A DNA stretch of 60,926 bases, from assembly GCA_045616445.1 (NCBI GenBank), contig JAZLGR010000016.1, positions 1-60,926 of the forward strand. Reading direction: 5' to 3'. Source of the DNA: Fimousia sp045616445. GTDB taxonomy: Bacteria > Bacillota > Clostridia > Lachnospirales > Lachnospiraceae. The notes beneath the pieces were generated by a model. The model searched no databases. It had not been told where the DNA came from and saw only the letters and a list, made by a program, of their open reading frames with translations. A program made the translations under genes and the position numbers. Positions 43,394 to 51,712 of this stretch are shown here, one piece after another. The stretch's first letter is position 1. Each line of letters begins with the position of its first letter.

Positions 43394-45208
43394 ATGGCAG
43401 CAACCCCACAGGACAGAATCAGAAATTTCTGTATCATTGCTCATATTGACCATGGTAAGTCTACCTTGGCAGACCGAATCATTGAAAAGACCGGCCTGTT
43501 AACCTCTCGTGAGATGCAGGCACAGGTACTCGACAACATGGAATTAGAAAGAGAACGTGGGATTACGATCAAATCCCAGGCCGTTCGTATCATCTATAAA
43601 GCAGATGATGGTGAGGAATATATTTTCAACCTGATCGATACACCGGGCCACGTGGATTTTAACTATGAGGTTTCCCGAAGTCTTGCTGCATGTGAAGGTG
43701 CCATCCTTGTTGTTGACGCGGCGCAGGGAATTGAAGCACAGACACTGGCAAACTGTTATCTCGCAATCGATCATGACCTTGAAATCCTCCCTGTTATTAA
43801 TAAGATCGATTTACCATCTGCTGATCCGCAGCGAGTAATCGAAGAAATTGAAGATATTATCGGTATCGAAGCAGAGAACGCACCACTGATTTCTGCTAAG
43901 AACGGTATCAATATCGAAGAAGTATTAGAACAGATCGTGGAAGTCATTCCAGCTCCAGAAGGAGATCCGGAAGCACCACTTCAGGCACTTATCTTCGACA
44001 GCTTATATGATTCCTACAAAGGGGTCATCATCTTCGCAAGAATTAAGGAAGGTTCCATTAAGACAGGTACCCGCATGCGTATGATGGCTACCGGTGCAGA
44101 AGCTGACGTAGTTGAGGTAGGAACATTTGGCGCGGGACAGTTCTTCCCATGCGATGAATTATCCGCCGGCATGGTTGGTTATATTACAGCCAGCTTAAAG
44201 AATGTGAAGGATACCCGTGTTGGTGATACTGTTACAGATGCCAACAATCCTTGCAGCGAACCACTTCCAGGCTACAAGAAGGTACAGCCGATGGTTTACT
44301 GTGGTTTATACCCTGCAGACGGTGCCAAGTATCCAGATCTTCGTGATGCGTTAGAGAAGCTGCAGCTTAATGATGCCGCACTTCAGTTTGAACCGGAAAC
44401 TTCCATCGCCTTAGGCTTTGGTTTTAGATGTGGTTTCCTTGGATTACTTCATCTTGAGATCATCCAGGAACGATTAGAACGAGAATACAACTTAGACTTG
44501 GTAACTACCGCTCCAGGCGTAGTTTATAAGGTGTTTAAGACAGACGGCGAGATGCTTGAACTGACAAACCCATCCAACTTACCGGACCCTTCCAAGATTG
44601 AACACATGGAAGAACCGATCGTAAGTGCTGAAATCATGGTAACCACAGAATTTGTTGGTGCCATCATGCAGCTTTGTCAGGAACGCCGTGGCCGATATCT
44701 CTCCATGGAATATATTGAAGAGACCCGTGCTTTATTAAAATATGAATTACCGCTCAATGAAATCATCTACGATTTCTTTGATGCTTTAAAATCCAGATCC
44801 CGTGGTTATGCATCCTTCGATTACGAGATGAAGGGCTACGAACCATCTGAGCTGGTGAAATTAGATATGCTGATCAATAAAGAAGAAGTGGATGCTTTAT
44901 CCTTTATTGTTCACGAAAGCACCGCTTACGAACGTGGACGTAAGATGTGTGAAAAATTAAAAGTAGAGATTCCAAGACACCTGTTCGAAATTCCGATCCA
45001 GGCAGCCATTGGAACCAAGATCATTGCCCGCGAAACTGTAAAAGCCGTACGTAAGGACGTACTAGCCAAGTGTTACGGCGGTGATATCTCACGTAAGAAG
45101 AAACTGCTTGAAAAACAGAAAGAAGGAAAGAAGAGAATGCGTCAGGTTGGTAACGTAGAGATTCCACAGAAGGCATTCATGAGTGTATTAAAATTAGATG
45201 AAGGCTAA
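43394..45208 (+). CDS. lepA: Elongation factor 4
   Basis: A 604-residue LepA GTPase, which acts on the ribosome in translation or its biogenesis. G motifs: AHIDHGKSTL (G1), DTPGHVDF (G3), NKIDLPSAD (G4). The LepA-specific C-terminal domain is complete (RKDVLAKCYGGDISRKKKLLEKQKEGKKR). CCAGGAGG precedes the ATG. hemW overlaps its last 11 bases. Confidence 0.98.
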   Translation: MAATPQDRIRNFCIIAHIDHGKSTLADRIIEKTGLLTSREMQAQVLDNMELERERGITIKSQAVRIIYKADDGEEYIFNLIDTPGHVDFNYEVSRSLAACEGAILVVDAAQGIEAQTLANCYLAIDHDLEILPVINKIDLPSADPQRVIEEIEDIIGIEAENAPLISAKNGINIEEVLEQIVEVIPAPEGDPEAPLQALIFDSLYDSYKGVIIFARIKEGSIKTGTRMRMMATGAEADVVEVGTFGAGQFFPCDELSAGMVGYITASLKNVKDTRVGDTVTDANNPCSEPLPGYKKVQPMVYCGLYPADGAKYPDLRDALEKLQLNDAALQFEPETSIALGFGFRCGFLGLLHLEIIQERLEREYNLDLVTTAPGVVYKVFKTDGEMLELTNPSNLPDPSKIEHMEEPIVSAEIMVTTEFVGAIMQLCQERRGRYLSMEYIEETRALLKYELPLNEIIYDFFDALKSRSRGYASFDYEMKGYEPSELVKLDMLINKEEVDALSFIVHESTAYERGRKMCEKLKVEIPRHLFEIPIQAAIGTKIIARETVKAVRKDVLAKCYGGDISRKKKLLEKQKEGKKRMRQVGNVEIPQKAFMSVLKLDEG

Positions 45209-46325
45209 AAACTTAAGCCTCTACATTCACATTCCTTTTTGTATCCAGAAATGTAAGTATTGTGATTTCCTATCCTTTTCAAAGTCCGAAGAGGATAGGA
45301 ATTCTTATATTAAGGAATTAATTAAGGAAATCAGATGTACGAGCCAGAAGACAACTTCATATCAGGTCGTATCCATCTTTTTCGGTGGCGGAACCCCATC
45401 TATATTAGAAGGGCACCAGATCATGGACATCATGGAGGCAATCAGGGAATGCTATGTGGTACGTCCCGATGCAGAAATCACCATTGAAGCAAATCCAGGA
45501 ACCGTCACAGAAGAAAAACTTCGATGCTTTCAAAAAGCCGGAATCAACCGATTAAGCTTTGGTTTGCAAAGTACAGACAATAATGAACTTCGCATGCTTG
45601 GACGTTTCCATGATTATGAAACCTTTGAAGCCAATTATAGGATGGCAAGAAGCCTTGGATTTGACAATATCAATATCGACCTCATGTCTGCGCTTCCTTT
45701 TCAGACCCTTTCATCCTACGAAAAGACTCTGCGAACCGTCCTGTCATTAGCCCCTGAACACATCTCTGCCTACAGCCTTATAATAGAAGAAGGCACACCC
45801 CTTGCAGAAGATGATCTGCTCCTAGATGCTCTCCCAGATGAGGATACAGACCGCGACATGTATGCTCTGACGAAGTCTGTCCTGTTGGAATATGGCTATG
45901 AGCGCTATGAGATCTCTAATTATGCAAAGCCTGGATATGCCTGTCGCCACAACTGTGTCTACTGGACCGGAGATGATTACATCGGCTTTGGACTGGGGGC
46001 ATCGTCCTACTTTGAAGGTGTCCGTTATGCCAATGTATCCGACTTTTGCAACTACCGTGCTGACAGCCCAAAAGTCGATGTGGAACCACTTTCATTAGAA
46101 GATCAGATGGCAGAATTTATGTTTCTGGGGCTTCGAATGACAGCTGGGATAACGGCAGATGCATTTGCCAAAAAGTTTGGATGGAGTCTTCTTGAGGTAT
46201 ATGGCAAGATCCTTGAAAAGCACATCCGGGAGGGCCTCATCATAGAAGAATATGGACGATATCGCCTTACCGACTATGGCCTTGATGTGAGTAATTACGT
46301 CTTTTGCGACTATCTTCCCGATTAA
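45198..46325 (+). CDS. hemW: Radical SAM protein HemW
   Basis: A 375-residue radical SAM protein with CxxxCxxC at residues 15-22 (CIQKCKYCDF) and FFGGGTPS. The CDF ending of the motif and the short length mark HemW, a haem chaperone, not the coproporphyrinogen dehydrogenase HemN. The C-terminal HemN_C-like part is present. It follows lepA with an 11-base overlap, a very common order. In an anaerobe its haem client is not obvious. Confidence 0.93.
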   Translation: MKAKNLSLYIHIPFCIQKCKYCDFLSFSKSEEDRNSYIKELIKEIRCTSQKTTSYQVVSIFFGGGTPSILEGHQIMDIMEAIRECYVVRPDAEITIEANPGTVTEEKLRCFQKAGINRLSFGLQSTDNNELRMLGRFHDYETFEANYRMARSLGFDNINIDLMSALPFQTLSSYEKTLRTVLSLAPEHISAYSLIIEEGTPLAEDDLLLDALPDEDTDRDMYALTKSVLLEYGYERYEISNYAKPGYACRHNCVYWTGDDYIGFGLGASSYFEGVRYANVSDFCNYRADSPKVDVEPLSLEDQMAEFMFLGLRMTAGITADAFAKKFGWSLLEVYGKILEKHIREGLIIEEYGRYRLTDYGLDVSNYVFCDYLPD

Positions 46326-46333
46326 AAAGCCAA

Positions 46334-46362
46334 TTGATATTTGATTGGAATAATGCTATTAT
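46334..46362 (+). promoter_or_regulatory. Promoter of the metal-GTPase operon
   Basis: TTGATA (46334-46339), a 17-base spacer and TATTAT (46357-46362), about 50 bases before the ATG at 46413. No clear Zur-type palindrome is seen. Confidence 0.6.
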
Positions 46363-46412
46363 TAAATTTATGTTGATTTGAACACTATTTTTAAGAACAG
46401 GAGGAACTTAAA

Positions 46413-47621
46413 ATGATCAAAATAGATATTATTTCCGGTTTCTTAGGTGCAGGTAAAACTACTCTGATCAAGAAACTTTTAAAAGAAGCATACGCTGGAG
46501 AACAGGTTGTTCTCATTGAAAATGAATTTGGCGAAATTGGTATTGACAGTGGATTCTTAAAAGAAGCAGGAATCGAAATCCGTGAAATGAATCAGGGTTG
46601 TATCTGCTGTTCTTTAGTTGGAGACTTTGAAGAATCTTTAAAACAGGTTGTTGAAACATATCATCCGGACCGTATCGTCATCGAACCATCCGGAGTTGGC
46701 AAATTATCTGACGTTGTAAAGGCAGTTGAACCAGTGGAAGGTATCCAGATCAACTCTTTAACAACCGTTGCAGATGCTAAAAAATGTAAATCTTATATGA
46801 GAAACTTTGGCGAGTTCTACAACAATCAGGTAGAAAGCTGTGAAACCATCGTTCTTTCCCGTACAGGTAATATCAAACCAGAAAAATTAGAAGAAACCAT
46901 GCAGCTTCTTCGCGAAAAGAATCCGGAAGCAATCGTTGTTACCACTCCTTGGGATGAACTTGACGGCATGAAATTACTTTCCACAATGGAAGGTGCTGAA
47001 ATTCATGCCGAACACTTATTAGATGATGTATGCCCAGTATGCGGACATGATCATCATGATCATGAACATCACCACCACGATCACGATCATGAACACGAAC
47101 ATCATCACCATGAACATGGCGAAGACTGTACTTGTGGCTGCCATGACCACGATCATGAACATGAACACCATCATGACCATGATCACGAACATGAACATCA
47201 TCATCACGACCATGATCACGAACACAAACATCACCACCATGACCATGATCATGAACACCATCACCACCATGATCATGAACACGAACATCATCACCATGAA
47301 CATGGTGAAGGCTGCACTTGCGGATGCCATGATCACGATCATCACCATCACCACCATCATGCAGATGAAGTATTCGGAAGCTGGGGTCTTGAAACTTCCA
47401 AGAAATTCACAAAGGAAGGTTTACAGGCTATCTTAGAACAGTTACCAGACAATGTACTTCGTGCAAAAGGTATGGTTGCATCTGTTGAAGGTCCATGGAT
47501 TCACTTTGACTATGTACCTGAAGAAATCGAAATCAAAGATGGCGGAGCAGAAGTTTGTGGTAAAATCTGTGTCATCGGTTCTAAAATGGATGAAAAAGCC
47601 ATCGCAGAGCTTTTTAAATAA
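46413..47621 (+). CDS. COG0523/CobW-type GTPase with long His-rich metal tract
   Basis: A 402-residue G3E GTPase: P-loop GFLGAGKTT (9-17), switch region with Glu residues, and the COG0523 metal motif CxCC (Cys63, 65, 66 in GCICC). The NKxD position reads SRTG (149-152), a weak match. Residues 207-317 are an insertion with CPVC and over a hundred residues mostly His, Asp and Glu, including two copies of a HEHGE(D/G)CTCGCHDHDH unit (about 234-248 and 296-310). A CobW C-terminal domain follows. It probably loads or stores zinc, nickel or cobalt for a client enzyme. AGGAGG is before the ATG; 15 bases separate it from a second GTPase. Confidence 0.9.
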   Translation: MIKIDIISGFLGAGKTTLIKKLLKEAYAGEQVVLIENEFGEIGIDSGFLKEAGIEIREMNQGCICCSLVGDFEESLKQVVETYHPDRIVIEPSGVGKLSDVVKAVEPVEGIQINSLTTVADAKKCKSYMRNFGEFYNNQVESCETIVLSRTGNIKPEKLEETMQLLREKNPEAIVVTTPWDELDGMKLLSTMEGAEIHAEHLLDDVCPVCGHDHHDHEHHHHDHDHEHEHHHHEHGEDCTCGCHDHDHEHEHHHDHDHEHEHHHHDHDHEHKHHHHDHDHEHHHHHDHEHEHHHHEHGEGCTCGCHDHDHHHHHHHADEVFGSWGLETSKKFTKEGLQAILEQLPDNVLRAKGMVASVEGPWIHFDYVPEEIEIKDGGAEVCGKICVIGSKMDEKAIAELFK

Positions 47622-47636
47622 TAGAGGAGAGCACCC

Positions 47637-48566
47637 ATGGCAGTAAACGAAGTACCTGTTTATGTCTTTACAGGATTACTCGACAGTGGTAAAACATCTT
47701 TTATCAATGACACCATGCGTCAGCCTGATTTCCGTCAGGGTGAACGTATTATGATCATTTCCTGTGAAGAAGGCGACGAAGAATACGAATCCAAGGCAGT
47801 TGTTACCGTGGAAGATGAAGAAGACTTCACTCCTGAACTGGTAAACCGCTGCATTGACAAATACGATCCAACCATGATCCTTGTAGAATACAATGGTATG
47901 TGGGGACAGGAAACACTTTACGATGCATTCGTAGACACTCCTGGCACTATCTATCAGGCGATCATGACAGTGGATGCAACAACTTACGATATGTATATGA
48001 GAAATATGCGTGCCATGTTAATTGAGAAATTCAAGATGGCCGATATGATCATTTTCAACCGCTGTGACGACTCTACTCCTGCAGCAACCATGAGAAGAGC
48101 AACACTTGCGGTGAATAACCGTACTCAGATCTATTTCGAACGTCTCGATGGCGAAGATTTCGAGATGGAAGACCTTCTTCCATATGATATCACCGCTGAC
48201 GTCATCGAATTAGAAGATCCTGAATATGGCATCTGGTTTGTGGACGCACAGGACAGCCCGGACCGCTACGATGGAAAGACCATTTCCTTCAAAGCGCAGG
48301 TAAGACGTTCTAACCATCTTCCTAAGACTGGTATCTATCCAGGTCGTAAGATCATGACCTGTTGTGCAGATGATATCGCATTCTATGCTTATCCATGTAA
48401 CATCTCCCAGGTAAAATCCACAACCATCAAAAATCCTTTAAATATTAAGGATGGCACTTGGGTAACCTTAAAAGCCAGAATGCAGAAACGTGGAGAATAC
48501 TTTATGCTCCACGGTATTCGCGTGGAAAAGGCTCAACCACCGAAGGAAGAAGTGGTGAACTTCTAA
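47637..48566 (+). CDS. COG0523-like GTPase fused to a DUF1980/TIGR03943-like C-terminal domain
   Basis: A 309-residue protein. Residues 1-195 look like a G3E GTPase: P-loop GLLDSGKTS (13-21) and NRCD (141-144) in place of NKxD; the CxCC metal motif is absent. Residues about 205-309 resemble the C-terminal domain of TIGR03943/DUF1980 (UPF0703) proteins: GKTISFKAQVRR, a CC pair at 242-243 (MTCCADD) and an end WVTLKARMQ...GIRVEKAQPP, read as an OB-like fold. I know of no characterised protein with this fusion. Its place right after the His-rich GTPase suggests the two work together in metal delivery. It shares one base with dtd. Confidence 0.75.
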   Translation: MAVNEVPVYVFTGLLDSGKTSFINDTMRQPDFRQGERIMIISCEEGDEEYESKAVVTVEDEEDFTPELVNRCIDKYDPTMILVEYNGMWGQETLYDAFVDTPGTIYQAIMTVDATTYDMYMRNMRAMLIEKFKMADMIIFNRCDDSTPAATMRRATLAVNNRTQIYFERLDGEDFEMEDLLPYDITADVIELEDPEYGIWFVDAQDSPDRYDGKTISFKAQVRRSNHLPKTGIYPGRKIMTCCADDIAFYAYPCNISQVKSTTIKNPLNIKDGTWVTLKARMQKRGEYFMLHGIRVEKAQPPKEEVVNF

Positions 48567-49003
48567 TGAAATTTGTAATCCAGAGAGTCAATCATGCTTC
48601 TGTCCGCGTGGACGGCGAAGTCACAGGTTCCATTGGACACGGACTCCTCGTGCTGATCGGTGTCAGCAACGAAGACACGAAGGCAGTGGCAGACAAATAC
48701 ATTAAAAAACTGATCAATTTAAGAATTTTTGATGATGAGAATGGAAAAACCAACTTATCCCTCATGGATGTGAAGGGTGAGCTACTCTTAGTATCCCAGT
48801 TTACACTTTATGCAAGCTGTAAGAAGGGCAACCGTCCTTCCTTTACCGATGCCGGAAAACCGGATATGGCAGAAGAGATGTATGAATATATCATCTCCGA
48901 GTGTAAAAAACAGGTTCCAGTCGTTGAAAAGGGAATCTTCGGTGCTGATATGAAGGTTACTTTGGAGAATGATGGTCCTTTCACGATCATTTTAGACATT
49001 TAA
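48566..49003 (+). CDS. dtd: D-aminoacyl-tRNA deacylase
   Basis: A 145-residue Dtd, which frees tRNAs wrongly charged with D-amino acids or glycine. Signatures SQFTLYASCKKGNRPSF and the C-terminal NDGPFTI (the family's cross-subunit Gly-Pro type motif region) are present. I start at ATG 48566, one base inside the previous stop; a longer frame to 48458 merely reads the GTPase gene out of frame. A terminator follows. Confidence 0.95.
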   Translation: MKFVIQRVNHASVRVDGEVTGSIGHGLLVLIGVSNEDTKAVADKYIKKLINLRIFDDENGKTNLSLMDVKGELLLVSQFTLYASCKKGNRPSFTDAGKPDMAEEMYEYIISECKKQVPVVEKGIFGADMKVTLENDGPFTIILDI

Positions 49004-49043
49004 AATTCTTAGATTTTAAAACATTGAATCATTTATAACATGC

Positions 49044-49076
49044 AAAAAGAGAGTTCCATGCCGAACTCTCTTTTTT
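49044..49076. terminator. Bidirectional terminator between dtd and the 49094 gene
   Basis: AAAAAGAGAGTTC (49044-49056) pairs with GAACTCTCTTTTT (49063-49075) around loop CATGCC, with A and T runs on either side. Confidence 0.93.
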
Positions 49077-49093
49077 AATTAATATCCAAATCA

Positions 49094-49687
49094 CTAATCT
49101 GCTTTTAATAATCGCATCCCATTGCCATTACGAATGGAAATCCGGTAAGATCCATCCTTGCTTTTCGGCATGCGGATCATGATCTTCCCGTCCTCTATAT
49201 AACAGCTTTCCGCCCAGAAGGCCTTATTCAGTTGCTGCACGAGATTCTCTTTAGAATTAAAATGAACGATATGCTTTCTGCCCAGGCATTCCAAATGCGC
49301 TCCCGTAATAACCTTCTTTAACACCTTATCCGTCGGATGATCCTTATAATAGGCTGCACAGATGCTTGTCGTCTTCTCATCCTCATAGGTAATAATAATA
49401 TTCGATCCGATTCGCGGATTCCCGTACTCCACCACCTGGGTATCATACTTTCTTACGGTTACCACACAATTGATGTGTTCTCTGGTCTCCGGATGAATCA
49501 AATCAAAATAAACCGGTGTCTCATAAGCATTGGTATGAATACAATCTCCATTATGAATCGGAATATCCTCCATCTTTTCGTTATGATAGTGGCTTTCCTG
49601 AACTCTCCAGCCCCCCTCTGACTGAAAATTAATTGGCAAGTAGTCTAAATTGGAATATGCATTCCCATGCATCATTGTCTGTTCCAT
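49094..49687 (-). CDS. Hypothetical protein
   Basis: A 197-residue protein that I do not recognise. It has no signal peptide or membrane segment. It is mixed alpha/beta, with a His-rich stretch in the first third (ESHYHNEK, IPIHNGD, CIHTN), two further His in the middle, and a basic C-terminal strand pair. GAAAGGGGG is 8 bases before the ATG on minus, so it is well set up for translation. It stands alone between a two-way terminator and a divergent reductase gene. The histidines could bind metal, which would fit the metal GTPases nearby, but this is only a suggestion. Confidence 0.7.
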   Translation of the reverse strand: MEQTMMHGNAYSNLDYLPINFQSEGGWRVQESHYHNEKMEDIPIHNGDCIHTNAYETPVYFDLIHPETREHINCVVTVRKYDTQVVEYGNPRIGSNIIITYEDEKTTSICAAYYKDHPTDKVLKKVITGAHLECLGRKHIVHFNSKENLVQQLNKAFWAESCYIEDGKIMIRMPKSKDGSYRISIRNGNGMRLLKAD

Positions 49688-49772
49688 CTATGTTTCCCCC
49701 TTTCATATTTGGTAGCTGTATCATACCACAATACAAAAATACTTTTGGAATTTTCAAGTAGTGCCACGCCCC

Positions 49773-49802
49773 TTGCAGTAGATTATCACCGAATGTTATA
49801 CT
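49773..49802 (+). promoter_or_regulatory. Promoter of the aldo/keto reductase gene
   Basis: TTGCAG (49773-49778), an 18-base spacer and TATACT (49797-49802), 34 bases before the ATG. Confidence 0.6.
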
Positions 49803-49835
49803 ACATGAAACAGCAATGTACGCAAAAGGAGACGA

Positions 49836-50885
49836 ATGAATATGAGAGAAATGGTTACCCTTGGTTCCACAGGGATTACAGTAAATAAAAATGGTTTTGG
49901 CGCCCTTCCAATCCAGAGAATCAGCCAGGAGGACGCTGTTTATTTATTAAGAAAAGCATATGAAGCAGGCATCACCTATTTTGATACTGCAAGATGGTAT
50001 ACAGACAGTGAGGTGAAGGTGGGAGAAGCATTTGACGGCATGCGCGAGAAGGTATATATCGCGACCAAAACAGGTGCCACCAATGCAGAAGATTTCTGGA
50101 AGGACTTAGAGACATCACTCAATAACTTAAGAACAGACTACATCGATGTCTATCAGTTCCACAACCCTGCCTTCTGCCCTAAACCAGGAGACGGCTCCGG
50201 TTTATATGAAGCAATCCTAGAAGCAAAAGCACAGGGCAAAGTAAGACACATCGGTATCACAAATCACAGACTGGCAGTGGCAGAGGAAGCCATCTTATCC
50301 GGTCTTTACGAGACATTACAGTTCCCATTCTGCTATTTATCCGGCGAAGAAGAAGCAAAGCTTGTCAATATGTGTAAGGAGCATAACATGGGATTTATCG
50401 CCATGAAGGCACTTTCCGGCGGTCTGATCACAGATTCTGCTGCAGCTTATGCTTTCCAGGCACAGTATGACAATGTTCTTCCAATCTGGGGCGTTCAGAA
50501 AGAGAAGGAACTGGATGAATTCATCGCATATATCGATGCACCGGCACAGATGACAGAAGAGATCAGAGCTCTCATCGAAGCAGACCGTAAGCAGCTTGCA
50601 GGCGAATTCTGTCGTGGATGCGGATACTGTATGCCATGTCCTGCAGGCATTGAGATCAACAACAGCGCACGTATGTCCCTGCTGATCCGCCGTTCACCAT
50701 ATGCAGGCTATCTTGGAGAAGAGTGGCAGGCGAAGATGAAGAAGATCGAGGAGTGCAAAAACTGTGGCAAATGTAAGAGCAAATGCCCATACGGTCTTGA
50801 CACACCGAACCTCCTGCGAAGAAATTACGAAGACTATAAACAGGTCATCAGCGGTCAGATTGACGTAGGAACCACCGGCAAATAA
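49836..50885 (+). CDS. Aldo/keto reductase with C-terminal ferredoxin-type domain
   Basis: A 349-residue protein: an aldo/keto reductase barrel (about 1-255; FDTARWYTDSE holds the catalytic Asp/Tyr area, and ITNHRLAVAEEA follows) and a C-terminal 4Fe-4S section with CRGCGYCMPCP and CKNCGKCKSKCP, enough cysteines for two clusters. This fusion is common in anaerobes and suggests electron exchange with ferredoxin. The substrate is unknown. AAAGGAG favours either ATG 49836 (gap 4) or ATG 49842 (gap 10). Confidence 0.9.
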   Translation: MNMREMVTLGSTGITVNKNGFGALPIQRISQEDAVYLLRKAYEAGITYFDTARWYTDSEVKVGEAFDGMREKVYIATKTGATNAEDFWKDLETSLNNLRTDYIDVYQFHNPAFCPKPGDGSGLYEAILEAKAQGKVRHIGITNHRLAVAEEAILSGLYETLQFPFCYLSGEEEAKLVNMCKEHNMGFIAMKALSGGLITDSAAAYAFQAQYDNVLPIWGVQKEKELDEFIAYIDAPAQMTEEIRALIEADRKQLAGEFCRGCGYCMPCPAGIEINNSARMSLLIRRSPYAGYLGEEWQAKMKKIEECKNCGKCKSKCPYGLDTPNLLRRNYEDYKQVISGQIDVGTTGK

Positions 50886-50904
50886 GTTTAATATTAAAAT
50901 AAAT

Positions 50905-50932
50905 TTGCATTTTCCACACAGTATGATATAAT
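50905..50932 (+). promoter_or_regulatory. Promoter of the thrH-like gene
   Basis: TTGCAT (50905-50910), a 16-base spacer and perfect TATAAT (50927-50932), about 70 bases before the ATG. Confidence 0.7.
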
Positions 50933-51002
50933 AAGTATCGTTTGATGATTTCGACACACGAACATCAGTATTTACTACAAAGACACGAAAGGATATTATA
51001 TT

Positions 51003-51602
51003 ATGAATATTGTTTGTTTAGATTTAGAAGGTGTATTAGTTCCAGAAATCTGGATCGCATTCGCAGAAGAGACAGGAATTCCTGAATTAAAAAGAACAAC
51101 AAGAGATGAACCAGATTATGATAAGCTTATGAACTTCCGTTTAAACATCTTAAAGGAACACGGATTAGGCTTAAAGGAAATCCAGGATACCATCGCTAAG
51201 ATCGATCCGATCGAAGGTGCGAAGGAATTTTTAGATGAGCTTCGTGCGACAACACAGGTAATCATCTTAAGTGATACATTTACACAGTTTGCTCAGCCAC
51301 TGATGAAGAAGCTTGGCTGGCCAGCAATCTTCTGTAACGAATTGATCGTTGGAGAAGACAACATGATCACAGGATTTAAGATGCGTTGCGAAAAATCCAA
51401 GTACACAACAGTCAAAGCACTGCAGTCCTGTGGATTCGAAACAATCTGCGCCGGTGACAGCCACAATGACCTTGGCATGATCTTAAACTCCAAAGCTGGT
51501 TTCTTATTCAAGAGCACAGATGCCATCAAAGCTGAGTATCCTGATCTTCCAGCATTTGAAGAATATGATGAATTATTAGCTGCCATCAAAGCTGCTTTAT
51601 AA
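51003..51602 (+). CDS. thrH: ThrH-type phosphoserine phosphatase/homoserine phosphotransferase
   Basis: A 199-residue HAD-family enzyme. The first motif reads CLDLEGVLVPEIW, the DLEG form special to ThrH (ordinary SerB has DxDGT), followed by ILSDTFTQF and the metal motif AGDSHNDLGM. ThrH of Pseudomonas dephosphorylates phosphoserine and can pass the phosphate to homoserine. Here it would supply the last step of serine synthesis after serA and serC. GAAAGGA precedes the ATG. Single gene between promoter and terminator. Confidence 0.92.
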   Translation: MNIVCLDLEGVLVPEIWIAFAEETGIPELKRTTRDEPDYDKLMNFRLNILKEHGLGLKEIQDTIAKIDPIEGAKEFLDELRATTQVIILSDTFTQFAQPLMKKLGWPAIFCNELIVGEDNMITGFKMRCEKSKYTTVKALQSCGFETICAGDSHNDLGMILNSKAGFLFKSTDAIKAEYPDLPAFEEYDELLAAIKAAL

Positions 51603-51637
51603 TCCATATTCAGTTAGAAATTTTATAAGTAACTCAT

Positions 51638-51667
51638 AGAGAGTTCCGTGCGCGGAGCTCTCTTTTG
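51638..51667 (+). terminator. Terminator after the thrH-like gene
   Basis: AGAGAGTTCCG (51638-51648) and CGGAGCTCTCT (51653-51663) form an 11-bp stem with one T-G pair, followed by TTTT. Confidence 0.88.
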
Positions 51668-51712
51668 TGTTATAATATCTTTTGCTATGAAACAACCTAT
51701 GGAGGTAATAAG

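Noticed and set aside
47019..47436. Long Met/Thr/Val/Ile-rich reading frames on both strands across the His-rich tract
   Set aside because: They are by-products of the CAT/CAC/GAT repeats in the GTPase gene; composition is unnatural and there is no ribosome binding site.
48458..48565. Extended N-terminus for dtd
   Set aside because: The extra part reads the GTPase gene out of frame, and Dtd proteins start MKxVIQRV at 48566.
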